A stretch of 64,000 nucleotides of DNA, taken from NCBI GenBank assembly GCA_026397965.1, contig JAPLTU010000036.1:1-64000 (forward strand). Direction: 5' to 3'. Below, piece after piece: positions 1 to 7,681 of this stretch. Position numbers and translations under genes: made by a program. The notes below the pieces were generated by a model, which worked only from the letters and a program-made list of their open reading frames with translations, was not told the DNA's origin and did no database searches. Source of the DNA: Verrucomicrobiota bacterium (GTDB taxonomy: Bacteria > Verrucomicrobiota > Verrucomicrobiia > Opitutales > UBA953). Every line of letters starts with the position of its first letter. Within the stretch, counting starts at the first letter, position 1.

Positions 1-32
1 CCCTCTTGGTGTCGGCTCAGCATCATTGATGG

Positions 33-113
33 ACTAATTTAAAGTCTAAACCTCACTAATTTAACGTCTAAACCTGACTAATTTAAAGTCTAAACCTGCT
101 TGATTTAAAGACC
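33..113. repeat. 22-bp tandem repeat upstream of a secreted dehydrogenase
   Basis: Three near-identical 22-bp units (33-54, 55-76, 77-98) share the core ACTAATTTAAAGTCTAAACC, with one A-to-C change in the middle copy. A degenerate fourth unit follows at 99-113. The period is close to two helical turns, so protein bound to successive copies would sit on the same DNA face. The array lies about 85 bases upstream of the likely ATG at 200. A regulator-binding array for the downstream gene is an inference; the array may also extend beyond the window edge. Confidence 0.8.
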
Positions 114-199
114 CCATTGACAGGATGGCTCGAGAGGCCCTGCTTGCGGGGTCGACTCGGAACCTTCGCCGCGCAATGTGGTCGGTAATCCATACCTCG

Positions 200-3100
200 A
201 TGGACCCCCGCCCCTTTGCTTTACTCTTTGCCCTGACTTTAGGGGCCGCGCCGTTCCCCGAGCCGCATAACAACCAGAAGGAGACCATCCCCGTGCTCAC
301 GCCGGCGGAGGCCCTCACCAAGCTGCATCTTCCCGAGGGCTTCAAGGCCACGCTCTTCGCCGCCGAGCCAGATGTCCGTCAGCCCATCGCTCTTTGCTGG
401 GACGAACGCGGCCGCCTGTGGATTGCGGAGAACTACACCTACTCTGACGGCAAGGAGCGCTTCGACCTGAACCTGCGCGACCGCATCGTCATCCTCGAGG
501 ACAGCGACCACGACGGTAAATTCGATAAGCGCACCGTCTTCACCGATGATGTGCAGATGCTCACCAGCATTGAGCGCGGCTTCGGCGGCGTGTATGCGAT
601 GTGCCCGCCTAACCTCCTCTTCATCCCGATGGACGGCGATAAGCCTGCGGGTCCGGCTCAGGTCGTGTTGGATGGATTCAGCACGACCGCCGCCAGCCGG
701 CACACCTTCGCCAATGGACTCAAGTGGGGGCCGGATGGTTGGCTCTACGGCCGCGTCGGCATCTCGAGCACTTCGTGGATCGACGTCCCGGGCGTGCCCA
801 AGGAAAAACGTCAGGCAACGGCCGGCGGCCTTTGGCGTTATCACCCCGTGACCAAGGTCTTCGAGCCCTATTGCCACGGTACGACCAACCCTTGGGGCTC
901 CGATTGGACCAAAGACCACGAGCTCCTCTTCATCAATACCGTCATCGGTCACGGCTGGCAGGGCATCCATGGGGCGCACTTCAAGCGCATGCACGGCGAA
1001 GATCCCTATCCGTTTGTTTACGAACTCATCGACCAACAGGCCGATCATTATCATTGGGATACCGGCAAGAAGTGGAACGACGCCGATGGAGGTCGCGGCG
1101 GTGCAGATAGCCTGGGCGGCGGTCATGCGCACGTCGGTATGATGATCTATCAGGGGGATAATTGGCCGTCGCAGTATCGGGATAAACTCATGACCCTGAA
1201 TCTGCACGGCCGACGCACTAACGTCGAAAGCATCGAAAAAGTCGGTAGCGCCTTGGTCATGAAGCACCAGCCCGATATCCTGAAGTCCGACGACGCATGG
1301 TTCCGCGGCATCGAAATCAGCCAAGGACCGGACGGCGCCGTCACGATTCTCGATTGGAGCGACATCGGCGAGTGTCACGATCAAGACGGCATCCATCGCA
1401 CCACTGGGCGAATTTTTAAAATCACTTACGGAGACCCCAAGCAGCCAGGCGTCGACTTCGCCAAGGCCACGCCGACGGAACTCGTCGAGCTCCAACGCAG
1501 CCAGAACGAGTGGCTCGTGCGCATGGCCCGCTGGGAACTCCGTGAACGTGCCTGGAAGGGCGTCGACCTTTCATCCGCGACCGCCGCTTGGGAGAAACTC
1601 GCTGGCGAAGCCGATAGCGTCCTCGCGCTTAACGCGCATTCGACCCTGCAGGCCATGCGTACCTTCAAGGCAGGCGACAAGCCCTTCGCCGCTCAGCATG
1701 CTAAGCATTACGCCCCGGCCGCCATCCTCGCCGAGAAGCGTATCGACGTTCTCGCTCGCCTCATCGAACGCGAACTCACCGATCCGCTGGTGAATCGGAA
1801 TAACTCTCTCAATAAGTATGCCAATCAGTTCGGCTTCATCGCCGCTTGCGATGAAGAAGAGAACGCAATCCTGAAACTCGCCAGCGAGCCCCATGGGCAA
1901 CGCGCGCGACTCGCCCTGGCCGAAGCCCTGCCGCATCTCAGCCCAGCAGTCCGGACGCTGGTGGCACAGCAATTATTGCGCTACGACCAAGACGTCACCG
2001 ACCATAATCTCCCGTTGTTGGTCTGGACTGGCATTAGGGAGCTTCCGCTCGAAGAACTTGCGAACTGCGCGCACGTCAGCCGCATTCCGCTCGTCACCAA
2101 ATTGATCGCCCGTCGTATTGCCGAAGCATCGGATAAGCAGCCTGCCGCCTTGCACGACTTGCTTACGAATTTTACGGAGATGCCCGAAGGCCAAGCTGCC
2201 ATCGTCGCCGGCATCGCCGAGGCTCTCAAGGGCTGGCGTAAGGCTCCGCCGCCTGCGGCTTGGGAGAAGTTTGTCGCGAGTATTCCCAAGACTGACAGCG
2301 CAGTGCTGGATCAAGTACGTCAGCTTAACGTCATCTTCGGCGACGGCCAGGCGCTCGAAGCAATCCGCAAGATCGCCCTCGATGAGGGCGCGCTCATGGA
2401 GCAACGCCGGGTCGCTCTGCTTTCGCTCATTGAAGCCAAGGACAAGAACCTCCGCACCGACTGCGAAAAGCTTTTAAATATCCGTGGCCTGAGCCTGGAA
2501 GCGATCCAGGGCCTGACGCAGTTCGACCAAGACGGCGTGGCGAAGCGCATCATCGACCGTTACCTCCAGCTTTACCCGCACGAGCGACCGCAGCTCATCA
2601 TGGCCCTCGTCTCCCGTCCGCGTTTTGCGACCGACCTCCTCAAAGCTGTCGAAGCCGGTAAGCTCCCCAAGGCCGACTTGGGGCCGGCCGCGGCCCGCCA
2701 GATTCGTGCCTTCAATGACGCGAAGCTCAACGAACTCCTCAGCAAAGTCTGGGGCGAGGCTCGCGAGACCTCGGCGGATAAGCTCACGCTCGTCGCTGAA
2801 CTCAAGGCGCGGCATACGGCGGATTTTCTCGCCAAGGCTGATCAGGGCAAGGGCAGGGCGATTTTTGCGGGAGTCTGCGGCCAGTGTCACAAACTCTATG
2901 GCGAAGGTGGTGCGCTCGGACCCGATCTCACCGGCAGCGGTCGACATGACCTTAACTACCTCTTCGAGAATATCGTCGACCCCAGCGCCGTCGTGGATGC
3001 CGCGTATTATCTCAATATCCTCGAGCTCAAGGATGGTCGCGTACTCAGCGGCATCGTCGGCGCGCAAAGCGAACGCACCCTCACGCTACGCTCCGTTGGC

Positions 3101-3256
3101 CAGGAGGCCGTCATCGATAAACAAGAGATCAAATCACAGCAGACCTTACCGGTCTCGCTTATGCCGGAAGGACTCCTGCAGGCCTTTACGCCCGAGCAGC
3201 AACGCGACCTTTTGGTCTACCTCATGGGCAATTCCCAGGTCGAGCTACCAAAATAG
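200..3256 (+). CDS. PVC-type membrane-bound dehydrogenase with HEAT-like region and C-terminal cytochrome c domain
   Basis: This predicted secreted protein has about 1018 residues. The ATG at 200 is preferred over an upstream in-frame ATG at 125 because it directly begins a signal peptide (MDPRPFALLFALTLGAAP). Residues of about 30-420 resemble the PVC membrane-bound dehydrogenase domain (beta-propeller, glucose/sorbosone dehydrogenase-like). The middle third is alpha-helical and HEAT-like. Near residue 893 is a haem-binding CGQCH, followed by GPDLTGSGR and IVDPSAVVDAAY, the usual ending of PVC haem-binding CxxCH proteins. The family is thought to oxidise sugars or alcohols in the periplasm and pass electrons to its haem; the substrate is unknown. 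It is preceded by a 22-bp tandem repeat and ends two bases before the convergent CarF-like gene. Confidence 0.9.
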   Translation: MDPRPFALLFALTLGAAPFPEPHNNQKETIPVLTPAEALTKLHLPEGFKATLFAAEPDVRQPIALCWDERGRLWIAENYTYSDGKERFDLNLRDRIVILEDSDHDGKFDKRTVFTDDVQMLTSIERGFGGVYAMCPPNLLFIPMDGDKPAGPAQVVLDGFSTTAASRHTFANGLKWGPDGWLYGRVGISSTSWIDVPGVPKEKRQATAGGLWRYHPVTKVFEPYCHGTTNPWGSDWTKDHELLFINTVIGHGWQGIHGAHFKRMHGEDPYPFVYELIDQQADHYHWDTGKKWNDADGGRGGADSLGGGHAHVGMMIYQGDNWPSQYRDKLMTLNLHGRRTNVESIEKVGSALVMKHQPDILKSDDAWFRGIEISQGPDGAVTILDWSDIGECHDQDGIHRTTGRIFKITYGDPKQPGVDFAKATPTELVELQRSQNEWLVRMARWELRERAWKGVDLSSATAAWEKLAGEADSVLALNAHSTLQAMRTFKAGDKPFAAQHAKHYAPAAILAEKRIDVLARLIERELTDPLVNRNNSLNKYANQFGFIAACDEEENAILKLASEPHGQRARLALAEALPHLSPAVRTLVAQQLLRYDQDVTDHNLPLLVWTGIRELPLEELANCAHVSRIPLVTKLIARRIAEASDKQPAALHDLLTNFTEMPEGQAAIVAGIAEALKGWRKAPPPAAWEKFVASIPKTDSAVLDQVRQLNVIFGDGQALEAIRKIALDEGALMEQRRVALLSLIEAKDKNLRTDCEKLLNIRGLSLEAIQGLTQFDQDGVAKRIIDRYLQLYPHERPQLIMALVSRPRFATDLLKAVEAGKLPKADLGPAAARQIRAFNDAKLNELLSKVWGEARETSADKLTLVAELKARHTADFLAKADQGKGRAIFAGVCGQCHKLYGEGGALGPDLTGSGRHDLNYLFENIVDPSAVVDAAYYLNILELKDGRVLSGIVGAQSERTLTLRSVGQEAVIDKQEIKSQQTLPVSLMPEGLLQAFTPEQQRDLLVYLMGNSQVELPK

Positions 3257-3258
3257 GT

Positions 3259-3936
3259 TCAGGACCTGCTCGGGGGCAGGCCTTCCAATTCGCTTTCGCA
3301 CGGAATCTTTGGTCCAAGGTTATCGACCTTCGCGGCCGGGGTGCGCTTGATCGCTGTCACCCAAAGCGGGGCCGGGCCTTCGCCGCGGTTAGAGGAGTCG
3401 GCTCGGTGGGTCGCACCCGTAAGTGCTTCGATTGCGGCCTCCATGTTCGACCAGAAACCGATAAACTCGAGGAACGGGTTCAGTAAGTTCGTCACTGGGC
3501 AATAGTAGGTGTTCTTCGGGTCCGTATGGTGCAGCGCGTGCTGGCGCGGCGACTGCAGAAGGTGAATATCCTGGAAAAAGGAGACGAGCAGGCCGTTCTC
3601 CGCACGGGTCTGATGCGACCACTTATGGACTTGGTTGGCGTTGACTGCGATGACCGTGAATAGCCAGACGTGCCAGGTGAGCCCGCCCGCCCAAGCGGCG
3701 CCGCCGATGATCAGCATACCAATGAGGAGCAGATCCCAAGAACTCTGCCACCAGCTGAGTTTCGTGAAATGCCGCGGGTAGTGGTGATGGATGATGTTCG
3801 GCCTGATCATCAGGGCGCCGAATACCGGGGTGCCTTCGGTGCCATAGGCGTCTTCCAGCCAATGGAAGACACCGGCCAGGAAATCAGCCAACAGGATGAC
3901 GCCGAAGGCTTGGAGGAGAATCTGGAGGTTATGCAT
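3259..3936 (-). CDS. CarF/PEDS1-like lipid desaturase (plasmanylethanolamine desaturase family)
   Basis: This 225-residue membrane protein has hydrophobic segments at about 5-24, 68-86 and 88-102. Its histidine clusters match the CarF/TMEM189 lipid desaturase domain: H25, HHHYPRH (50-56), HKWSH (104-108), H125 and HALHH (133-137). In Myxococcus and animals this family introduces the vinyl-ether double bond that makes plasmalogens, using a di-iron centre held by such histidines. The C-terminal 50 residues are polar and poorly conserved. The gene is divergent from a LysR regulator, with a dyad in the shared intergenic region, so regulation by that protein is plausible. Substrate assignment is inferred from family membership only. 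Confidence 0.8.
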   Translation of the reverse strand: MHNLQILLQAFGVILLADFLAGVFHWLEDAYGTEGTPVFGALMIRPNIIHHHYPRHFTKLSWWQSSWDLLLIGMLIIGGAAWAGGLTWHVWLFTVIAVNANQVHKWSHQTRAENGLLVSFFQDIHLLQSPRQHALHHTDPKNTYYCPVTNLLNPFLEFIGFWSNMEAAIEALTGATHRADSSNRGEGPAPLWVTAIKRTPAAKVDNLGPKIPCESELEGLPPSRS

Positions 3937-3995
3937 GGCATGTTTGTCGCCGGCTATTTTACCTCTTCTGGGGCCTGGACCGTTAATCGATAATT

Positions 3996-4012
3996 CTGAT
4001 ACGACCTATCAG
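3996..4012. promoter_or_regulatory. Interrupted dyad between carF-like and lysR genes
   Basis: CTGATA-CGACC-TATCAG is a perfect inverted repeat with 6-bp arms and a 5-bp centre, 59 bases before the lysR ATG and 60 bases from the carF-like start. LysR-type proteins usually bind interrupted dyads in the region between their own gene and a divergent target. The site fits that role by position but does not carry a strict T-N11-A pattern, so it is only a candidate operator. Confidence 0.4.
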
Positions 4013-4070
4013 GGAGTCGGATAAAGGGCGTTGCTAGCCCCTTTTATGGCGTGAAGATAACCTCACCCCG

Positions 4071-5072
4071 ATGAACGTCCATCACCTCGAGCTATTTTAT
4101 TACGTGGCCAAGCATGGGGGAATCAGCGCCGCGGTCCGGCACATCCCTTACGGTATCCAGCAGCCGGCCGTCAGCGGCCAGATGGCCGCGCTCGAGTCCA
4201 ACCTCGGCGTACGGCTCTTTGAGCGGTCTCCATTCCGCCTGACCGCACCGGGTCGGAAACTGTACGCCCAGATTGAAGCTTTCTTCTCGGGCCTGGATGG
4301 GCTGGAGGGTCAACTGCGCGAAGCCGACCGCCCAGAATTGCGGCTGGGTGCTTCGGAGCTCGTCCTGCGCCTGCATATCTCGACCGTCACCCAGCGCCTG
4401 CGGGCGCGACACCCGAAGCTGATGCTTAGCCTGACACCCGGGTACCAGATGCAGTTCGAGACGTGGTTACGCGACGGCGTCATCGATCTCGCGATCGTGC
4501 CCATCGAGGCCAAGACCAAGGGACGGCAGAGCCAGTTACGCCTCGCCCGCGTCCCGCTCGTCCTCTTGGTGCCCAAATCGTCGCCGCACCGGAGTGTTGC
4601 CGACCTTTGGAAGCAAAAGAAGATTCGTGAGCCGCTGGTCGCCTTGCCGCCGGCTTCCAGCGTCACCCGCAGCTTCCTGCGCGACCTGCGCACGAAGGGC
4701 GTCGTCTGGAATCAGACCGTCGTGGTCAGTTCGATGGAGATGGTCACCAGTTACGTTGCCAATGGCGAAGGCTACGGCATCAACCTCGCGATTCCTGAGG
4801 CCATCGAACATCCGGAAGTGCGGGCCTTGCCGCTCGAGGGCTTCGCCCCGATGGACATCGGCCTGCGCTGGACGTGCGAACTGACGCCGTTGGTGCGCGA
4901 CGCCATCGGCGAGTTCCAGCGCTACACGCGGGAGACCTGGCCGGATTGGGTACTCGCCGACGAACTGCCCGCGGCGAAGAAACCCCGTAAGGTTCGGGAA
5001 GGAGGGCGGATTTTGGAGATTCATCCTGGGGTGAATTCCTTGTTAGCCCGACTTGACAAGCTTAAGGAGTAA
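4071..5072 (+). CDS. LysR-family transcriptional regulator
   Basis: The protein has 333 residues. The N-terminus is a winged helix-turn-helix of LysR type (MNVHHLELFYYVAKHGGISA, then QQPAVSGQMAALE and LFERSPFRLT). Residues of about 90-290 form a LysR substrate-binding domain with the usual LRLGAS entry strand. The approximately 30-residue tail is basic and extra to the family core. It lies divergent from the CarF-like desaturase, its most likely target, with a dyad at 3996-4012. Its 3' end contains the Shine-Dalgarno-like AAGGAG for the downstream antitoxin gene. The effector is unknown. Confidence 0.9.
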   Translation: MNVHHLELFYYVAKHGGISAAVRHIPYGIQQPAVSGQMAALESNLGVRLFERSPFRLTAPGRKLYAQIEAFFSGLDGLEGQLREADRPELRLGASELVLRLHISTVTQRLRARHPKLMLSLTPGYQMQFETWLRDGVIDLAIVPIEAKTKGRQSQLRLARVPLVLLVPKSSPHRSVADLWKQKKIREPLVALPPASSVTRSFLRDLRTKGVVWNQTVVVSSMEMVTSYVANGEGYGINLAIPEAIEHPEVRALPLEGFAPMDIGLRWTCELTPLVRDAIGEFQRYTRETWPDWVLADELPAAKKPRKVREGGRILEIHPGVNSLLARLDKLKE

Positions 5073-5087
5073 TACATTGTATTACCC
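5053..5087 (+). promoter_or_regulatory. Candidate promoter and autoregulatory palindrome of the AbrB-Doc module
   Basis: A TTGACA hexamer at 5053-5058 is followed by the perfect palindrome GTAATACA-T-TGTATTAC at 5069-5085, directly before the antitoxin ATG (5088). AbrB-fold antitoxins typically bind such sites to repress their own operon. The only Shine-Dalgarno-like sequence (AAGGAG, 5064-5069) is 18 bases from the ATG. That is too far unless the palindrome folds in the mRNA and brings the two together, or translation starts another way. Confidence 0.55.
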
Positions 5088-5315
5088 ATGCATAAAAAAC
5101 TAACCAAGCTCGGGAACTCCCAGGGCCTCGTCTTTGACGCCGCTCTGATGGAGCTCGCCCGCCTGAAGGTCGGCGATGATGTGAACGTCGAGGTGCATGA
5201 AGGCGGCACGATCACCATTACCCCCCTCCGCCCACGTCCCTCCAAGGAGGAAGTGACGGCGGCCGTCCGCGGCGTGATGAAGAACTATGCCCGCACGATG
5301 CGGAAGCTCGCGTGA
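5088..5315 (+). CDS. AbrB/MazE-fold antitoxin
   Basis: This small protein of 75 residues has a swapped-hairpin AbrB/SpoVT DNA-binding domain at the N-terminus: KKLTKLGNSQGLVFDAALM, then LKVGDDVNVEV and GGTITITPL. The C-terminal 25 residues are polar and helical, the part expected to wrap around and neutralise the toxin. It is translationally coupled to the Doc toxin through a GTGA overlap. Autoregulation is suggested by the palindrome just upstream. Doc is more often paired with a Phd antitoxin, so the AbrB partner is a less common pairing. Confidence 0.85.
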   Translation: MHKKLTKLGNSQGLVFDAALMELARLKVGDDVNVEVHEGGTITITPLRPRPSKEEVTAAVRGVMKNYARTMRKLA

Positions 5316-5746
5316 AACTCACGCCGGAGAACTGCTTCCACCTTTCGGTGGAAATTGTTCGTGAAATCCATGCGGCGGCGCTGGCGGGTTTCGGCGGTGC
5401 CGACGGCCTGCGCGAACCTTCGTTACTGGAATCCGCCGTCGCGGCCCCGCAGGTCACCATCGGAGGATTCTCGCCGTTTGCTGATCTCGCTGAAGTCGCG
5501 GCGGCTTATCTTTTCTACCTTTGCCGGAATCACCCGTTTCTGGATGGGAATAAACGGACGGCTTTGGGTGCGGCCTTGGTCTTTCTCCGCTTGAATGGGG
5601 TGAAGCCGAAGTCTGATTCGGTCAAATGGGAGCAGCTCACCTTTGCAATCGCCGACTCGAAGATTGATCGCGAAGAGGCTACGAGGCTGTTGAGAGCCTT
5701 GTTGCCGAAGGTCGCCAAGAAACCGAAGAAGAAGAAGAGGAAGTAG
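5312..5746 (+). CDS. doc: Doc-type toxin (Fic/Doc fold, death-on-curing family)
   Basis: This 144-residue protein carries the Doc catalytic motif HPFLDGNKRTA at residues 74-84. Doc enzymes phosphorylate EF-Tu and stop translation; Fic relatives AMPylate targets. The GTG start overlaps the antitoxin stop (GTGA), so the two are translationally coupled. The family is usually about 125-130 residues; here the last 11 residues are a lysine tract (VAKKPKKKKRK), and the TAG stop lies inside the first unit of the adjacent (TAGGGG)n tract. The original 3' end may therefore have been replaced when that flanking element arrived. The catalytic motif is intact, so activity is likely. Confidence 0.9.
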   Translation: MKLTPENCFHLSVEIVREIHAAALAGFGGADGLREPSLLESAVAAPQVTIGGFSPFADLAEVAAAYLFYLCRNHPFLDGNKRTALGAALVFLRLNGVKPKSDSVKWEQLTFAIADSKIDREEATRLLRALLPKVAKKPKKKKRK

Positions 5747-5787
5747 GGGTAGGGGTAGGGGTAGGGGTAGGGGGAGGGGGAGGGGTA
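5744..5787. repeat. Telomere-like (TAGGGG)n G-rich tract, left arm of an inverted pair
   Basis: Five consecutive TAGGGG units from 5744 run into GGGAGGGGGAGGGGTA. The strand could form G-quadruplexes. The 12-mer AGGGGTAGGGGT at 5745-5756 is the exact reverse complement of ACCCCTACCCCT at 6296-6307, on the far side of the S23-type gene, so the tract forms one arm of an inverted repeat framing about 560 bases. Confidence 0.9.
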
Positions 5788-5800
5788 GCTAATGACGCGG

Positions 5801-6202
5801 CTAATCGGGCGAGGGTTGTGACGCGAACGCATAGGAGTCGCGTGCAGGGCGACGCGCTTTGAGGACTCCGGCGATCAAGCGGAGGATTTCTTCGCATTGG
5901 GCCAGGATAGGGTCGGCTTCCTGCTGGCTCAGCAGGTCCGCAAGTTGCGCGACCTTAATCTGCGTGAGCACTTCCGCGCAGGAACTTTTGGCGATGAAGT
6001 AGAATCGATCGGTATCTTTCTCCGCCCTTCGCTCATAGCCTTCCGCGATATTACTTGGGACCGACAGTGCGGCGCGACGTAGCTGGTCGCAGGCCCAGAG
6101 GTGACGGCAGAGGGAGGTTCGCTGGGTGAGTTTGATCACGTCCGCGGCGAGACGGACCGCTTTCTGCCAAGTGACGAAGTTCGTGAGGCTCGCGATTTCC
6201 AT
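5801..6202 (-). CDS. S23-type four-helix bundle protein (23S rRNA intervening-sequence protein family)
   Basis: This protein of 133 residues matches the four-helix-bundle family first seen in rRNA intervening sequences and related to the Avd accessory protein of diversity-generating retroelements. Visible marks are FVTWQKAVRLAADV, LCRHLWACDQLRRAALSVPS, NIAEGYERR and FYFIAKSSCAEVLTQ. No enzymatic activity is known for stand-alone members; the family is basic and thought to bind nucleic acid. The gene sits alone, framed by complementary G-rich and C-rich tracts, unlike any neighbour. No reverse transcriptase or variable repeat is visible nearby, so it is not part of a local diversity-generating element. 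Confidence 0.85.
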   Translation of the reverse strand: MEIASLTNFVTWQKAVRLAADVIKLTQRTSLCRHLWACDQLRRAALSVPSNIAEGYERRAEKDTDRFYFIAKSSCAEVLTQIKVAQLADLLSQQEADPILAQCEEILRLIAGVLKARRPARDSYAFASQPSPD

Positions 6203-6274
6203 GCAGGAAGTAAGGCATCGCTCGGTCAGAGTGCCAATCGCTCGGCCCTAAAGACTATCACCTGATTGCCTTTA

Positions 6275-6307
6275 CCTATCCCTGCTCCGACCCCAACCCC
6301 TACCCCT
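6275..6307. repeat. C-rich tract, right arm of the inverted pair around the S23-type gene
   Basis: The sequence CCTATCCCTGCTCCGACCCC is followed by AACCCCTACCCCT. Its last 12 bases are the exact reverse complement of 5745-5756. In an RNA spanning the S23-type gene the 5' and 3' tracts could pair, or the G-rich arm could form a quadruplex. No clear target-site duplication is visible outside the two tracts. Confidence 0.75.
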
Positions 6308-6386
6308 TGCATGTTTCTGCCCTTTTTCGGCACCTCTTTCTTTTTGACGCTGGGGCGCGAAGTCTCATCGTCAGACGACTCAGGAC

Positions 6387-6457
6387 AGTCCGATGGTGTA
6401 ATGGTAGCACAGGAGATTCTGATTCTCCTTGTCTAGGTTCAAATCCTAGTCGGACTA
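6387..6457 (+). tRNA. tRNA-Gln (anticodon CTG)
   Basis: A complete cloverleaf can be drawn. The acceptor AGTCCGA pairs with TCGGACT, the D-arm contains GTG/CAC with TAATGGTAG, and the anticodon stem GGAGA/TCTCC holds loop TTCTGAT, giving anticodon CTG. The T-arm is CTAGG-TTCAAAT-CCTAG. The weak A1-U72 pair suits glutaminyl-tRNA synthetase. The 3' CCA is not encoded, unlike the two other tRNAs in the window. A strong terminator follows within 15 bases. Confidence 0.93.
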
Positions 6458-6469
6458 TTTCCTGAAAGC

Positions 6470-6495
6470 AAAAAGCCCTCTCACGAGGGCTTTTT
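6470..6495. terminator. Bidirectional intrinsic terminator
   Basis: AAAAAGCCCTC-TCAC-GAGGGCTTTTT is a perfect 11-bp stem with a 4-base loop and T-runs on both strands. It can end the tRNA-Gln transcript and the convergent FG-GAP gene. Confidence 0.95.
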
Positions 6496-6514
6496 CGTGC
6501 GCATCCGCGATCTT

Positions 6515-7645
6515 TCAGCGGACGTTCCAGAAGATGATGAGGTTCTTGGTCTGGCGTCCGGCGGCGATCAGGTCCGGCTTGCCGTCGCCATCAAGATCGG
6601 CGGCCTTAAAATCTTCGACGGCCATCTCTTGCGTGGAGATGGTGCTCGTGCGCCAAGTCTTGCCCGCATCGTCGAGCGGCGTGAGTAGGCGGATGCCGGG
6701 ATTCGTCCCGCGCCAGCCAATCACGAACTGATCTGACTTGGTGCCGAGAAAGTCAGCGCAAGCGACGGCATGGCCGTCCTTGAAACCATCCAGGACTTGG
6801 AGTCGGTTCCAAGAGCCGTCGGCAGCTTTGGTGTAAACAGCGGAGGCGGTGCCGTGCATGGGTTCGACGGTCGCGAGGAAGGTTTGGCCGTTCGGCAACT
6901 TGCCGTCGCGGACTTCGCCGACGGCGACGTTGGTCAGTTGCACGGAGGTCCAGCCGTCGCCCTGCGGAGCGTTGAACCAGAGGCCTTCTTTGGAGCCCGA
7001 AAGAATCTGTTGCGCGGCGCCAGCGTTCCACCGGACAGGTTGATGGTTATGCGTCATGTGGCCGACGTCGTTGATGACATGGATCTTCCATTCGTCCTTC
7101 GGGTTGGCCGGCTTTTCATAGGCGAGCAGCTTGGCGCCGACGCCCGCACCCGCCTTATTGCCCACGCCGTGCAAAGGCTGGACGACGAGATCCCAGCGTC
7201 CCATGGCGACTTCGACCCATTGCATGCGGTGGACGGTCGGCTCATGGTGCAGCTTCACCGCCGCCCACTTCTGGGTGCGATCGGCCGGTGGAATAAGGTA
7301 GAAGACCGCGCCGCTCTTGACGGTATCGGAAGGATTCCAGCCGGCGCCTACGGCGATAGCGCATTTGCCCGAGCCATCGATATCTTGGGCGGCGACGCAG
7401 ACATTGTCTTCCTTGGTAAGGTCTTCGGCGATGATGTGCTTTTTCCAGTCAGGGTTATGATACCACTGCACCGTATGCTGGTCGGCGAGAATGATGTCCG
7501 GCTTGCCGTCGCCATCGACGTCGGCAATCGCCAGGCCGTAACCGATGCTGACTTTGTCGATCTCCTGCGCTTTGAATTTTGGCTCAGGTGGCGCGGCGAA
7601 AGACGCGGCGGCGAGAAGTAGGGCAAGGAGCGGGGTCGGCTTCAT
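6515..7645 (-). CDS. Secreted FG-GAP/VCBS repeat protein
   Basis: The start at 7645 gives a 376-residue protein with a clear signal peptide (MKPTPLLALLLAAASFAA); a longer in-frame extension upstream lacks one. Integrin-like FG-GAP repeats are visible through calcium-binding loops such as ADVDGDGKPDI (N-terminal), AAQDIDGSGKCAI and AADLDGDGKPDLI (C-terminal), so the fold is probably a beta-propeller. Such proteins are abundant in PVC bacteria as extracytoplasmic binding or sugar-related proteins; no catalytic residue is evident. It shares a terminator with tRNA-Gln, and its upstream region holds three compact palindromes. Confidence 0.85.
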   Translation of the reverse strand: MKPTPLLALLLAAASFAAPPEPKFKAQEIDKVSIGYGLAIADVDGDGKPDIILADQHTVQWYHNPDWKKHIIAEDLTKEDNVCVAAQDIDGSGKCAIAVGAGWNPSDTVKSGAVFYLIPPADRTQKWAAVKLHHEPTVHRMQWVEVAMGRWDLVVQPLHGVGNKAGAGVGAKLLAYEKPANPKDEWKIHVINDVGHMTHNHQPVRWNAGAAQQILSGSKEGLWFNAPQGDGWTSVQLTNVAVGEVRDGKLPNGQTFLATVEPMHGTASAVYTKAADGSWNRLQVLDGFKDGHAVACADFLGTKSDQFVIGWRGTNPGIRLLTPLDDAGKTWRTSTISTQEMAVEDFKAADLDGDGKPDLIAAGRQTKNLIIFWNVR

Positions 7646-7681
7646 GGTTGATTTGGTAACTTGTCCGACCCTGCCTGTCGA

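Noticed and set aside
33-113. Repeats at the left edge as a CRISPR array
   Set aside because: Units are directly adjacent with no spacers, and no cas genes are present.
239-1495. Open frame of 418 codons antisense to the secreted dehydrogenase
   Set aside because: The plus-strand protein has a signal peptide and recognisable domains; the antisense product is compositionally odd and has none.
5747-5787. G-rich tract as a true telomere or replication end
   Set aside because: Only five units are present, inside a continuous chromosome segment, with a matching inverted tract 500 bases away.
5801-6202. S23-type protein as the Avd part of a diversity-generating retroelement
   Set aside because: No reverse transcriptase, template repeat or variable repeat is visible within several kilobases.
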